A DNA stretch of 64,000 bases from G963556115 sp963667375 (GTDB lineage: Bacteria; Planctomycetota; SZUA-567), in NCBI GenBank assembly GCA_963667375.1, contig OY763323.1, positions 1,674,001 to 1,738,000 on the forward strand, given 5' to 3'. Of this stretch, positions 54,990 through 63,530 are shown one piece after another; positions within the stretch are counted from its first letter, which is position 1; each line of letters begins with the position of its first letter. Under the pieces are notes generated by a model. It saw nothing but the letters and a program-made list of their open reading frames with translations, did not search any database and was not told the DNA's origin. A program made the translations under genes and the position numbers.

Positions 54990-55041
54990 GAGCATACCCG
55001 TAGACTGCTGTACAACCGCCCCGTCTGTAGAGCATACCCGT
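54990..55041. repeat. Direct repeat gagcatacccgt with cgccccgt element between
   Basis: Copies at 54990-55001 and 55030-55041, 40 bp apart. Between them lies ctgctgtaca-ac-cgccccgt, which is also present at 52627-52646. A related, reversed copy (tgtgcagctggggcgta) lies at 56259-56275. Confidence 0.65.
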
Positions 55042-55114
55042 TAAAGGGGGCGTCGAAATAACGCTATCTGCGCTTCGTTTGCTAAGCAGTGATTTTGCTG
55101 GTTCATATAAAGGG

Positions 55115-55131
55115 TGTCATTTGAAATGACA
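55115..55131. promoter_or_regulatory. Palindrome TGTCATTT-G-AAATGACA
   Basis: Perfect 8-bp arms around one base. A near-identical site is at 56951-56969. The pattern and size suit a dimeric DNA-binding protein; the owner is unknown. Confidence 0.55.
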
Positions 55132-55651
55132 ACCGTGGGTAGAGGTGGGGAATTAAAATACACTCTCATTCTATTTATTAACAGTGGAAAATTTACAACA
55201 GTTATCTAGTGCTTTATAGAGTTATGAAGATTTAATAGCACTTTTTTTTAGTTATGGTTATTCTTGAATTCGTCAGGACTTTTTTGGTGAGGTATCCTTA
55301 TATTATTTGGGTGCTCCCTCCGGAACCCCACCCCCATCGGTCGAGAAAAAGGTATCAAAGTAAGATTTCTGTTGCCTGAATCAAAATGACGAAGCTCGTC
55401 AGTTAAATTATACCCATTAATATATGTAATGAGTAAATGAAAAGCAGTCAGTTTACTCTGTATTAGGATATGTTATATACTGAGTTCTGAGCTATCCCGC
55501 TGTGCATGTTTAATAATCATCCTATCTTTATACTTTATCAATTTTACCGATGGTTAATTTGATTTTTCTGCTAATAAGTTTTCTCTTCTGTGCTTATCTG
55601 AAATTGTGAGCAGTAGCACAATTTTATTTATGCCAGATAGGAGGTTTTAAT

Positions 55652-56212
55652 ATGTACAAATATTTTAATATGAAGCTGGAGACACTTGCAGACCTGAAGA
55701 AGGAGTACAGAGAGTTAGCGCTCAAACATCATCCAGACAAGGGCGGAAGTGTTGAGGTGATGGCTGAGATTAATAATGAGTATGAGAAGTTGTTTGCTAT
55801 TTTGAAGCAGGGTAAGAATGTGCATGTCGGTAATGATGAATATGCGGATAGCTCTGAGCTGGCTGAGGATTTTATCAATATCATAAATGCGATTATTAAC
55901 CTCGAAGGTATTGTAATTAAGTTAGTAGGTGAATGGCTCTGGGTTACAGGGGAAACTGCAAAGCATAAAACAGTATTCAAGGCTAATCGATTTAGATGGT
56001 CGGGCAATAAAAAAGCTTGGTATTATAACCCTGACCCTAACTGGAGGAAGAAGAGCGGAAAAAAGCTTTCAATGGGTGAGATAGAGAGCTTTTACGGGAG
56101 TAAGAGGATTGGCAAGGGTAATCATAAATCAAAGAGTAAACAGAAAGCAAAGCAGATCAAAGAATCACAAGCGTATCAGCCGGATACCGGTCAATTATCA
56201 TTATTTGGTTAA
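55652..56212 (+). CDS. J-domain (DnaJ-like) protein of the island
   Basis: A 186-residue protein. Residues 1-55 are a J domain with the HPD tripeptide that stimulates Hsp70: YRELALKHHPDKGG, followed by VEVMAEINNEYEKLFAILK. The middle holds a short beta-rich segment (IVIKLVGEWLWVTGETAKHK) and the tail is very basic (GNHKSKSKQKAKQIK). Similar J-domain proteins are common on plasmids, phages and integrative elements. Strong ribosome site (aggagg) before ATG 55652. Possible role: recruiting host DnaK to the element's replication or conjugation proteins; unproven. Confidence 0.85.
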   Translation: MYKYFNMKLETLADLKKEYRELALKHHPDKGGSVEVMAEINNEYEKLFAILKQGKNVHVGNDEYADSSELAEDFINIINAIINLEGIVIKLVGEWLWVTGETAKHKTVFKANRFRWSGNKKAWYYNPDPNWRKKSGKKLSMGEIESFYGSKRIGKGNHKSKSKQKAKQIKESQAYQPDTGQLSLFG

Positions 56213-56258
56213 TAATTTTGCTAGGTTTGAGCTATAGAAATATATGTATCGGGTACGC

Positions 56259-56275
56259 TGTGCAGCTGGGGCGTA
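56259..56275 (-). repeat. Reverse-orientation relative of the CGCCCCGT element
   Basis: On the minus strand it reads tacgccccagctgcaca, similar to tacgccccgtctctaca at 52654-52670. It lies 66 bp before the next gene. Confidence 0.45.
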
Positions 56276-56340
56276 TGAACAGCAGGGACAGCTGTGTAGC
56301 AGACCCGTTAGGAATTTGTTTTAATTTTGGAGGATTATAG

Positions 56341-56739
56341 ATGAATACATATGCAATTAATAAGAAAGCTACTGAGATATTCGATAGGATTATGGTTTTG
56401 TATAATGAGGCTATTGCTGAGGGTAAGGATTATTTGAAGCTGGATAATGATTCCAGCTATATGTATCTGGCTGTAGAAAAGCCGTATGGGGAGAATATTA
56501 TATCGCTTGCTCATTATGGTAGGCAGAATGGGGATGCTATGAGAGATCCTGAGATGTTGTTTCTGCTAAAGTATGGTAGGTATTACCCGATGTATTATCA
56601 TAATGATTATATGTATATTGTGCAGGAGAGTATGTATTTATGTGGTGGTAAGTGGAAGGTTAATCCGAGTATGCAGAAAGGGCAGAGGGATTTTGCTGAG
56701 ATGTGGTTGAGGAATATTAGGGAGCAGCAGGGGATATAG
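56341..56739 (+). CDS. Conserved hypothetical protein (DUF6908-like)
   Basis: A 132-residue protein resembling a small family seen on plasmids and integrative elements (DUF6908): YLKLDNDSSYMYLAVEKPYG, then ISLAHYGRQNGDAMRDPEMLFLL, and a Tyr/Met-rich end before WLRNIREQQ. The HYGRQNGDAMRDPE part is the most telling. Function unknown in the whole family. Good ribosome site (ggagg) before the ATG. Followed by a terminator at 56794, so it may form an operon with the J-domain gene. Confidence 0.65.
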   Translation: MNTYAINKKATEIFDRIMVLYNEAIAEGKDYLKLDNDSSYMYLAVEKPYGENIISLAHYGRQNGDAMRDPEMLFLLKYGRYYPMYYHNDYMYIVQESMYLCGGKWKVNPSMQKGQRDFAEMWLRNIREQQGI

Positions 56740-56793
56740 CAATATATATTCCTAATTTTAAAATAGTTAGTATATTTTAATTGTGAGTTAATG

Positions 56794-56820
56794 AAGGGAG
56801 TCGCGTTTTGCGACTTCCTT
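56794..56820 (+). terminator. Rho-independent-like terminator after the DUF6908-like gene
   Basis: Stem aagggagtcgc / gcgacttcctt (one G-T pair) with loop gtttt, followed by a short attt tract. Confidence 0.7.
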
Positions 56821-56950
56821 ATTTCTGGTTATAGCAAATTGATCTCTTTTATATAAAACTGACTAAGTTTAGCTTAGGGGTGAGATGGTTTGTTTTGGGA
56901 GCAGGTCAAATTGAGTTGGTTTTAAAAATTATTGAGTTTTTGTTTATCTG

Positions 56951-56969
56951 GTGTCATTTTAAATGACAC
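56951..56969. promoter_or_regulatory. Second copy of the TGTCATTT palindrome, upstream of rhuM
   Basis: gtgtcattttaaatgacac: arms gtgtcattt and aaatgacac around one base. It lies about 120 bp before rhuM and matches the site at 55115-55131. Confidence 0.55.
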
Positions 56970-57091
56970 TAGGCTGATAAGGTAGTTATGACCTATTTTG
57001 ACGATATATTGTATGTTTTGGGGAATAAATTGGAAATTATATATGTTAGGGGTATAATTAACATAATCTATTAAAATTAAGAGGGTGTATT

Positions 57092-58120
57092 ATGGAAAAT
57101 AATGAGCGTAAGCTTTCTATAAATGATGAAATTACAGATATGTTGTTGTATACAGCTCCTGAGGGTCAGGTGAAGGTGGAGTTTCATCTGCATGATAATA
57201 CTATATGGTTGCCACAAAAGAAGATAGCAGAATTATTTGGGGTTGGGGTTCCCGCTGTCTCTAAACATCTTGATAATATATATGAGAGTGGAGAGTTAGA
57301 TACGCAGGGAACTATTTCCATTTTGGAAACAGTTCAAAAAGAGGGTTCGAGGGAGGTGAAGCGGAAGGTTGAGTATTATAATCTTGATGCGGTTATATCG
57401 GTTGGGTATAGGGTAAACTCGTTAAAAGCTACTCAGTTTAGGATTTGGGCAACAAATGTACTGAAAGAGTTTGTCATTAAAGGGTTTGTGCTTGATGATG
57501 AGCGTATGAAAAATGGTAAGTTCTTTGGTAAGGATTATTTTAAAGAGTTGTTGGAGCGGGTTCGCTCTATCAGAGCGAGTGAGCGGAGGATATACCAGCA
57601 GATTACCGATATCTTTGCAGAGTGCAGTATTGATTATGACCCAAAATCACAGGTTACAAGAGAGTTTTACTCTACTGTTCAGGATAAGTTTCACTTTGCT
57701 ATTACTGGGCATACAGCTGCAGAAATTGTTTTTCTTAACGTTGATGCGGATAAACCGCTTATGGGGCTTAAGACGTATAAAAATGCGCCTGATGGAAGGG
57801 TGTTGAAATCTGATACTACGGTTGGGAAGAATTATTTGTCGGAAGATGAGATTAAGCGACTTGAGCGTACGGTATCAGCATTTTTTGACTATATTGAGGG
57901 TATTATTGAGCGTAGGAATACTTTTACGATGGAGCAATTTGCTGAGAGTGTGAATAAGTTTCTTGATTTTAATGAGTATCAGATTCTAGAGGGGCATGGG
58001 AGAATTTCACGTGAGGAGGCAGATAAAAAGGCTTATGGAGAGTATGATCAGTTCAATAAAACACAGGGGATTGAGTCTGACTTTGATAAGATGATTAAGA
58101 AATTACCAAAAGGTAAGTAA
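57092..58120 (+). CDS. rhuM: RhuM-family protein of the restriction locus
   Basis: A 342-residue protein of the RhuM (virulence-associated RhuM) family. Seen: VEFHLHDNTIWLPQKKIAELFGVGVPAVSKHLDNIYESGEL, a DNA-binding-like N-terminus, then VEYYNLDAVISVGYRVNSLKATQFRIWA, the family hallmark shared with the phage Bro-N/KilA-type proteins, and a helical C-terminal part (SEDEIKRLERTVSAFFDYIEG). RhuM is a frequent companion of type I restriction genes and pathogenicity islands, with no proven biochemical role. It precedes hsdR by 106 bp on the same strand. Confidence 0.92.
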   Translation: MENNERKLSINDEITDMLLYTAPEGQVKVEFHLHDNTIWLPQKKIAELFGVGVPAVSKHLDNIYESGELDTQGTISILETVQKEGSREVKRKVEYYNLDAVISVGYRVNSLKATQFRIWATNVLKEFVIKGFVLDDERMKNGKFFGKDYFKELLERVRSIRASERRIYQQITDIFAECSIDYDPKSQVTREFYSTVQDKFHFAITGHTAAEIVFLNVDADKPLMGLKTYKNAPDGRVLKSDTTVGKNYLSEDEIKRLERTVSAFFDYIEGIIERRNTFTMEQFAESVNKFLDFNEYQILEGHGRISREEADKKAYGEYDQFNKTQGIESDFDKMIKKLPKGK

Positions 58121-58226
58121 TCGTGGAGCTTTATCTTAAGTTATTAGGATATATTGCTTGCGTAGAAATGAGATTAAGATTATAATTTTGTGTTAATGTG
58201 TGTGTCTAGTTGTAATAAGGTTTAAA

Positions 58227-61037
58227 ATGAATACTGAATTCAATCAAAATCCTGAGCAGGTGGCAAGAGATCGAATTGATGCAATGTTGATTGCATCGGG
58301 TTGGAGTGTGCAGGATAAAGATAAGATAAACTTTAGAGCCGCTAGGGGGATTGCTGTTAGGGAGTATCAGTGTGATGAAGGATTTATTGATTATGCTTTG
58401 TTTGTCGGGCGTAGACCTGTCGGGGTGATTGAGGCGAAGCGTGAGGAGGAAGGGGTAAACCTCAAGGAGCATGAGGCGCAGGCTGAAGGGTATGCGAATA
58501 GTAAGCTTAAACATCTGGAGAATGAGCCGTTACTGTTTGTGTATGAGAGTACCGGAGAAGTAACGCTATTTTCTGATTTTCGCTATGAGAAGGGTAGATC
58601 TAGGGAGATATTCTCTTTTCAGAGACCTGAGACGCTTGAGCAGTGGATAGAGGAAGATAAATGTCTGAGGACAAGGTTGCATGATATACCGGAGCTCAAT
58701 CCTGAAGGGTTGCGTGATGCGCAGGTGAATGCGATTGAGAATCTTGAGCAGTCTTTTAGAGGGAATAAACCTCGTGCACTTATTCAGATGGCAACGGGTG
58801 CGGGGAAGACCTTTACTGCTTGTACGTTTGTGTACAGGTTACTGAAGTTTGCCAGAGCGAAGCGGGTGCTCTTTCTGGTGGATACAAAGAATCTGGGTGA
58901 GCAGGCGGAGCAGGAGTTTCAGGCGTATCAGCCGATTGATGATAACAGGAAATTTACTGAGCTGTATAATGTACAGCGTCTTAGCTCTAGTTTTGTTCCT
59001 ACCGACTCGCATGTCTGTATCTCTACTATTCAGAGAGTATATTCTATCCTTAAAGGCAGGGAGCTTGCCGAAGAGGCGGAGGAGATCGATCCTGAGAATC
59101 AGGCGAATAAGAATTCAGGTGATGAGCAATTAGTAGAATATAATGAACAAGTCCCAATCGAGTTTTTTGATTTTGTTATAATTGATGAGTGTCACCGTTC
59201 TATTTATAACCTCTGGAGGCAGGTGTTGGATTACTTTGATGCGTTTATGATCGGGCTTACTGCTACGCCGGATCAGCGGACGTATGCTTTCTTTCATGAG
59301 AATGTAGTGAGTGAGTATGATTATGATACTGCGGTTGCGGATGGAGTTAATGTGCCTAATGAGACTTATATTATTGAGACAGAGATAAGTCAGAAGGGAA
59401 GTAAGCTCAAAGCTAAAGAGAATTTACAGAGGCGGGATAAGCTGACGAGGAGGAAGCGTTGGGAGCAGCTTGATGAGGATGTGGAGTATAATCAGGGGCA
59501 GCTAGATAAGGATGTTGTCAATCCGAGTCAGATTCGGAGTATTATAAAAGAGTTTAAGCGGATTATTCCTAGATTGTTTCCTGAGCGTAAGGATGAGAAA
59601 GGAGTCTTCGAAGTACCGAAGACGCTGATATTTGCTAAGACGGATAGTCATGCGGATGATATTATCGGGATAGTGCGAGAGGAGTTTGGGGAAGGGAATG
59701 ATTTCTGCAAGAAGGTAACGTATAAGCTCAAGGATGAAGACCCGAAGAGTGTGCTCAATCAATTTCGGAATGGGTACAATCCTCGTATTGCGGTGACGGT
59801 GGATATGATTGCTACCGGTACGGATGTCAAACCGCTTGAGGTGCTGCTCTTTATGCGGAATGTGAACAGTAAGAACTATTATGAGCAGATGAAGGGGCGT
59901 GGAGCGAGGACGATCGGGTATGAGGATTTCAGGAAGACGAGTGCGACGGCGAAATTTACTAAGACTCACTTTGTGATTGTGGATGCGGTCGGGGTGACAA
60001 GGTCGCCGAAGAAGTGCACTACGGCGATTGTGGATACGAAGAAGAGTGAACCGCTAATAAAGCTACTCAATTCTGTTATGATGGGTAGAGCGGATGAGGA
60101 TGTCTTTATGTCGCTGGCGAGTAGGTTGGTGCGACTTGAGAAGAAGTTGGAACCGAAGCAGCAGGAGAAGTATACTAAGCTCAATCCTGATGGGAAGACG
60201 CTCAAGGAAGCGGTAAAAGATCTCATTAATGCGTATGATGTTAATGTGATTGAGAGGGAAGCACGGAAGTTGCTTGGAGTGAGTGAGGGGGAAGAGGTAG
60301 CTGAGGAGAGTGAAGAGTTTGAGAAGGCTCAGAAGGACGCACAGAGCAAGTTGATTGAGATTGCTGCTGATAACTTTACGGGTGAGGTGAATGATTTTCT
60401 GGAGAATGCGAAGAAGATTGCGGAACAGATAATTGATGATGTCAACCGTGATGTTGTGTTGCATTCTGACTTTGCGGAAGTGACGATGGAGCAGTCGGCT
60501 GAGACGGTGAGTGAGTTTGAAGAGTTTATTACTGAGCATAGAGATAGTCTTATTGCTTTGAGGATATTTTATAATGAGCCGTACAGGCGGAAAGAGGTTA
60601 CGCTGGCGATGATTGAGGAGTTGTTTGAGCTGCTCAGGGAGAATAAGCCGAAGCTGTCACCGGAGTATGTCTGGGAGGCGTATGCGAGGCTTGATAATAC
60701 GACTAGTACCTTTGTGGATAAGTTTACGGCACTGGTGAGTCTGGTGCGGAGGGCGTGCGGGATTGATAGTGAGCTTACTGCGTTTAGTGAGACGGTGAAC
60801 AGGAATTTTCGGGATTGGGTATTCAGGAAGCAGGCTGGGAGTGTGAAGTATACAGAGGAGCAGATGAGTTGGTTGAGGCTGATTAAGGAGTATATTACGA
60901 ATAGTTTTCATATTGAGGAGGATGACCTCGACCTTGATCCGTTCAATCGGCTGGGTGGGAGAGGTATGATGTATAAGCTGTTTACTGATGAGTATGAGAC
61001 TATTTTTGATGAGATGAATGAGGCGCTTGTTGTATGA
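58227..61037 (+). CDS. hsdR: Type I restriction enzyme, R subunit
   Basis: A 936-residue restriction motor. The N-terminal PD-(D/E)xK nuclease is seen as FIDYALFVGRRPVGVIEAKRE. The SF2 helicase core follows: Walker A QMATGAGKTFTA, VLFLVDTKNLGEQ, motif II IIDECHRS, GLTATPDQRT, and in the second RecA domain AVTVDMIATGTDV and YYEQMKGRGAR. A helical C-terminal part binds the methylase core. Start ATG 58227 (aagg 6 bp upstream). The hsdS start overlaps its stop by four bases. The enzyme needs HsdM and HsdS to recognise DNA; HsdM is not seen in the window. Confidence 0.95.
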   Translation: MNTEFNQNPEQVARDRIDAMLIASGWSVQDKDKINFRAARGIAVREYQCDEGFIDYALFVGRRPVGVIEAKREEEGVNLKEHEAQAEGYANSKLKHLENEPLLFVYESTGEVTLFSDFRYEKGRSREIFSFQRPETLEQWIEEDKCLRTRLHDIPELNPEGLRDAQVNAIENLEQSFRGNKPRALIQMATGAGKTFTACTFVYRLLKFARAKRVLFLVDTKNLGEQAEQEFQAYQPIDDNRKFTELYNVQRLSSSFVPTDSHVCISTIQRVYSILKGRELAEEAEEIDPENQANKNSGDEQLVEYNEQVPIEFFDFVIIDECHRSIYNLWRQVLDYFDAFMIGLTATPDQRTYAFFHENVVSEYDYDTAVADGVNVPNETYIIETEISQKGSKLKAKENLQRRDKLTRRKRWEQLDEDVEYNQGQLDKDVVNPSQIRSIIKEFKRIIPRLFPERKDEKGVFEVPKTLIFAKTDSHADDIIGIVREEFGEGNDFCKKVTYKLKDEDPKSVLNQFRNGYNPRIAVTVDMIATGTDVKPLEVLLFMRNVNSKNYYEQMKGRGARTIGYEDFRKTSATAKFTKTHFVIVDAVGVTRSPKKCTTAIVDTKKSEPLIKLLNSVMMGRADEDVFMSLASRLVRLEKKLEPKQQEKYTKLNPDGKTLKEAVKDLINAYDVNVIEREARKLLGVSEGEEVAEESEEFEKAQKDAQSKLIEIAADNFTGEVNDFLENAKKIAEQIIDDVNRDVVLHSDFAEVTMEQSAETVSEFEEFITEHRDSLIALRIFYNEPYRRKEVTLAMIEELFELLRENKPKLSPEYVWEAYARLDNTTSTFVDKFTALVSLVRRACGIDSELTAFSETVNRNFRDWVFRKQAGSVKYTEEQMSWLRLIKEYITNSFHIEEDDLDLDPFNRLGGRGMMYKLFTDEYETIFDEMNEALVV

Positions 61038-62632
61038 TGAGAGATGATTTACCACAGGATTGGTCATTACCTGCATTTTTAGATGTGTGTTTTATAAATC
61101 CGCCTAAACCTGTTGCTAGTGATCAAACGGAAGTAACTTTTTTGCCTATGTCACTTATTGAAGCGGAGACAGGAAAGTATCACTTAGATGATACAAGAGA
61201 ATATTATTCAGTTAAAAAAGGCTACACTGGATTTATGCAAGGAGATATACTTTTTGCTAAAATCACTCCCTGTATGGAGAATGGGAAAATTGTACTTACT
61301 GATAGTTTATTAAACGATATTGGGTTTGGCTCGACAGAACTTCATATTATTAGACCCAAATCATCTCTTGTAGGTAAGTACATATATTATTATTTAACTC
61401 AAAAATCGTTTAGAAGCGATGCTCAAAGAAGTATGAGTGGAAATGCTGGACACCTTAGAGTTCCCAAAAACTTTATTGAAAATTCTGTAATTCCTATTCC
61501 TCCACTTCCTGAACAGCGGGCGATTGTGGGGAAGATTGAGGAGTTGTTTAGTGAGTTGGATAATGGGATTGAAAATCTGAAGATTGCTAAAGAGAGACTT
61601 GGGCTTTATCGGCAGTCTGTGCTGAAGAAGGCTTTTGAAGGGGGATTGACTGAAGAGTGGCGGAAAGCACAGAAAAACCTTCCGGAAGCAGAAGAACTAC
61701 TGGAGCAGATTAAAGACGCACGTCAGAAGCATTATGATGACGAAGTAGTAACGTGGAAAGATTCTGTTGCAGAATGGGAGGAAAGCGGTAAGGAAGGTAG
61801 GAAGCCAAAAAAACCAAGAATGCTCGATACTTCTGTTAGTGACAGCGAAAATATTTTGAATAATCTTCCTTCATTGTGGGGGAAATGCAAAGTAGCTGAT
61901 GTTATATCTGATTTAACTGATTACCATGCAAATGGCAGTTATTCTGTTTTAAAAGAAAATGTTGAATTATTCGATGAACCAAATTATGCAGTAATGATCA
62001 GGGCGACTAATTTTGAAAAGAACGATTTTGCGTGTGATTTAAAATATATAAATAATCACGCATATAATTTTTTGTCCAAAAGTAAGTTATTTGGTGGTGA
62101 AATACTAGTCGGTAAAATAGGCAATGCTGGTAAAGTATATTATATGCCACATATTTCTCGCCCTGCATCGCTTGCTATGAACTTATTTGCAATTAGGACA
62201 TGTCTTGTTTTAAGTCAATATTTTTATTATCAATTGTTATCTTATAAACAATCTAAGCAGATCAAAGGTTATGTGAAAGGTGTTGGGAATCCAACTATTG
62301 ATAAAATTTCTATACGAAGTATTGATTTTGCAGTATGCTCATTAAAGGAGCAAGAGCAAGTTGTAAAAGAGATAGAATCAAGGTTGTCGGTATGTGATAG
62401 GCTTGAGAGTGATATTGAAGAGAATCTTGAGAGGGCGGAATCGTTGAGGCAGAGTATTCTGAAAAAAGCTTTTGCTGGTGAGTTGCTTACTCAAGCAGAG
62501 CTTGAAGAGTGTCGCAATGCGTCTGATTATGAACCGGCTTCGGTGTTGCTGGAGAGGATTAAACAGGAACAGGCTGCAACCAAGGTGACGAAAAAGAAGA
62601 GAAGTAAGAAGAAGACATTTAAGAAGAGATAA
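61034..62632 (+). CDS. hsdS: Type I restriction enzyme, specificity subunit
   Basis: A 532-residue protein with two target-recognition domains and two conserved spacer helices. TRD1 spans about residues 1-155, ending in PIPPLPEQRAIVGKIEELFSELD with helix IENLKIAKERLGLYRQSVLKKAF. A Lys/Glu-rich linker is followed by TRD2 (about 285-430, opening LPSLWGKCKVADVISDL) and the second helix, with the related LRQSILKKAFAGELL. The basic tail KKKRSKKKTFKKR is unusual. Base use in the TRD1 part (61080-61500) and TRD2 part (61850-62350) is more AT-rich than the spacer parts, a sign of domain exchange, as is common for hsdS. Confidence 0.92.
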   Translation: MMRDDLPQDWSLPAFLDVCFINPPKPVASDQTEVTFLPMSLIEAETGKYHLDDTREYYSVKKGYTGFMQGDILFAKITPCMENGKIVLTDSLLNDIGFGSTELHIIRPKSSLVGKYIYYYLTQKSFRSDAQRSMSGNAGHLRVPKNFIENSVIPIPPLPEQRAIVGKIEELFSELDNGIENLKIAKERLGLYRQSVLKKAFEGGLTEEWRKAQKNLPEAEELLEQIKDARQKHYDDEVVTWKDSVAEWEESGKEGRKPKKPRMLDTSVSDSENILNNLPSLWGKCKVADVISDLTDYHANGSYSVLKENVELFDEPNYAVMIRATNFEKNDFACDLKYINNHAYNFLSKSKLFGGEILVGKIGNAGKVYYMPHISRPASLAMNLFAIRTCLVLSQYFYYQLLSYKQSKQIKGYVKGVGNPTIDKISIRSIDFAVCSLKEQEQVVKEIESRLSVCDRLESDIEENLERAESLRQSILKKAFAGELLTQAELEECRNASDYEPASVLLERIKQEQAATKVTKKKRSKKKTFKKR

Positions 62633-62634
62633 TT

Positions 62635-63219
62635 ATGGATAAAGCCAAGAGAGAAGAACTAGTTGATAAACTGTTAGTCGGTATGAACGATGAATTAGTT
62701 GAAAATGGTTGTACACTGAATGAATTGCATTTTAATTTTACCGAAGAGCAAGAGGACTATTGTAAGTATAAAAATCACCTTAATCTTTCTTCGGATGAAT
62801 TGTATGTTGTCTTGAACGCGTGTTTGAGTGATGAATATATTACTATGAAATCGATAAGATTTGCAAGTCAAAAGTTTGATGATATCTGTCTTACTGAAAT
62901 TGGTAAAGCCAGAGCAAAATCTGTTGAACAGGCAGAATTAAGACCTATTTGTGATTCAAAAAGCAGTGTAAGTACAATTCATATTGAGACAATACATGCT
63001 AATGGATCGACTCAAATAGGAAATAATAATATTCAAAATATAGATAAAGTATTTAATGATATCCATAATGAAATAGATAACTACATTGCTACTCCTGAAG
63101 AAAAAGCAGAGGCTAAAGGGGTGTTGGCGAAAGCAATACAGAATCCAATTATCGCAGGGATAATAAGTGCTGCTACTGGAACTGCTGTTGGAGAAATTGT
63201 TAAAAATCTTCTTAAGTAA
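62635..63219 (+). CDS. Accessory protein of the restriction locus with C-terminal hydrophobic helix
   Basis: A 194-residue protein of unknown function starting 2 bp after hsdS. The N-terminal 100 residues look like a small winged-helix domain (LNLSSDELYVVLNACLSDEYI ending near TEIGKARAKSVEQ). A Ser/Asn-rich beta-like stretch follows (IHANGSTQIGNNNIQNIDKV), a motif shared by many small proteins of defence loci. The C-terminus is a Gly/Ala-rich hydrophobic helix (AGIISAATGTAVGEIV). The last part could enter a membrane, as in some abortive-infection effectors, but this is only an inference. No family name can be given with confidence. Confidence 0.68.
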   Translation: MDKAKREELVDKLLVGMNDELVENGCTLNELHFNFTEEQEDYCKYKNHLNLSSDELYVVLNACLSDEYITMKSIRFASQKFDDICLTEIGKARAKSVEQAELRPICDSKSSVSTIHIETIHANGSTQIGNNNIQNIDKVFNDIHNEIDNYIATPEEKAEAKGVLAKAIQNPIIAGIISAATGTAVGEIVKNLLK

Positions 63220-63229
63220 GGTAAATGAT

Positions 63230-63499
63230 ATGGATGAAAAGATTGGAAGTGTTAAATTGAAATGCGTTTTCTGCTTTTTTGATCAGTTTGAAGTTGAAGA
63301 AGGTGTAGAGCTTAAAGTAGGGGATATGGTGACGTGTGCAAATTGTGGCAGGTTGAATGATTATGAAGCGTTACTGAAAGTTAGAGATGAAGAAGCAAAT
63401 AAGCTAGTAAAAGACTATGGAAAACAACTACATGACAAAATTACAAAGTCTTTAAATAATACTATAAAAGGCAAAAAGAATATTAATATTAAGTTTTAG
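63230..63499 (+). CDS. Small zinc-ribbon protein
   Basis: An 89-residue protein with two CxxC pairs: LKCVFCFFDQFEVEEGVELKVGD, then TCANCGRLNDYEALLKV, a typical zinc ribbon. A basic tail follows (NNTIKGKKNINIKF). The ATG at 63230 follows aagg by 8 bp; an in-frame ATG upstream overlaps the previous gene and lacks a ribosome site. It lies 10 bp after the accessory gene, so it probably belongs to the same operon. Its role, perhaps nucleic-acid or protein binding within the restriction locus, cannot be told. Confidence 0.7.
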   Translation: MDEKIGSVKLKCVFCFFDQFEVEEGVELKVGDMVTCANCGRLNDYEALLKVRDEEANKLVKDYGKQLHDKITKSLNNTIKGKKNINIKF

Positions 63500-63530
63500 T
63501 ATATTAGTAAGTGCGTGGAAATAAGTCAAC

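Larger units (their letters stand above)
54526..55651. other. 1.1-kb AT-rich non-coding region, possible origin or control region of the island
   Basis: No frame longer than about 60 codons that looks real. It contains: a 12-bp direct repeat gagcatacccgt at 54990-55001 and 55030-55041; ctgctgtaca and cgccccgt at 55005-55024, matching the block inside the HTH gene at 52627; a potential stem cgcccc / ggggcg (55017-55052); the palindrome at 55115; and a GC-rich patch near 55310-55335 (ctccctccggaacccc). Such a mix of AT-rich DNA, short repeats and a nearby RepA-like operon fits a replication origin, but this is an inference. Confidence 0.5.
56740..57091 (+). other. 352-bp spacer before the restriction locus
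   Basis: Contains the terminator at 56794-56820, the palindrome at 56951-56969, and an AT-rich stretch up to the rhuM ribosome site. The promoter of the restriction operon probably lies between 56970 and 57070 (tataatt near 57053), but I cannot pair it with a convincing -35. Confidence 0.45.

Noticed and set aside
54526..55651. CRISPR array in the AT-rich island spacer
   Set aside because: Repeats here are 8-17 bp, irregularly spaced and few in number, with no cas genes nearby.
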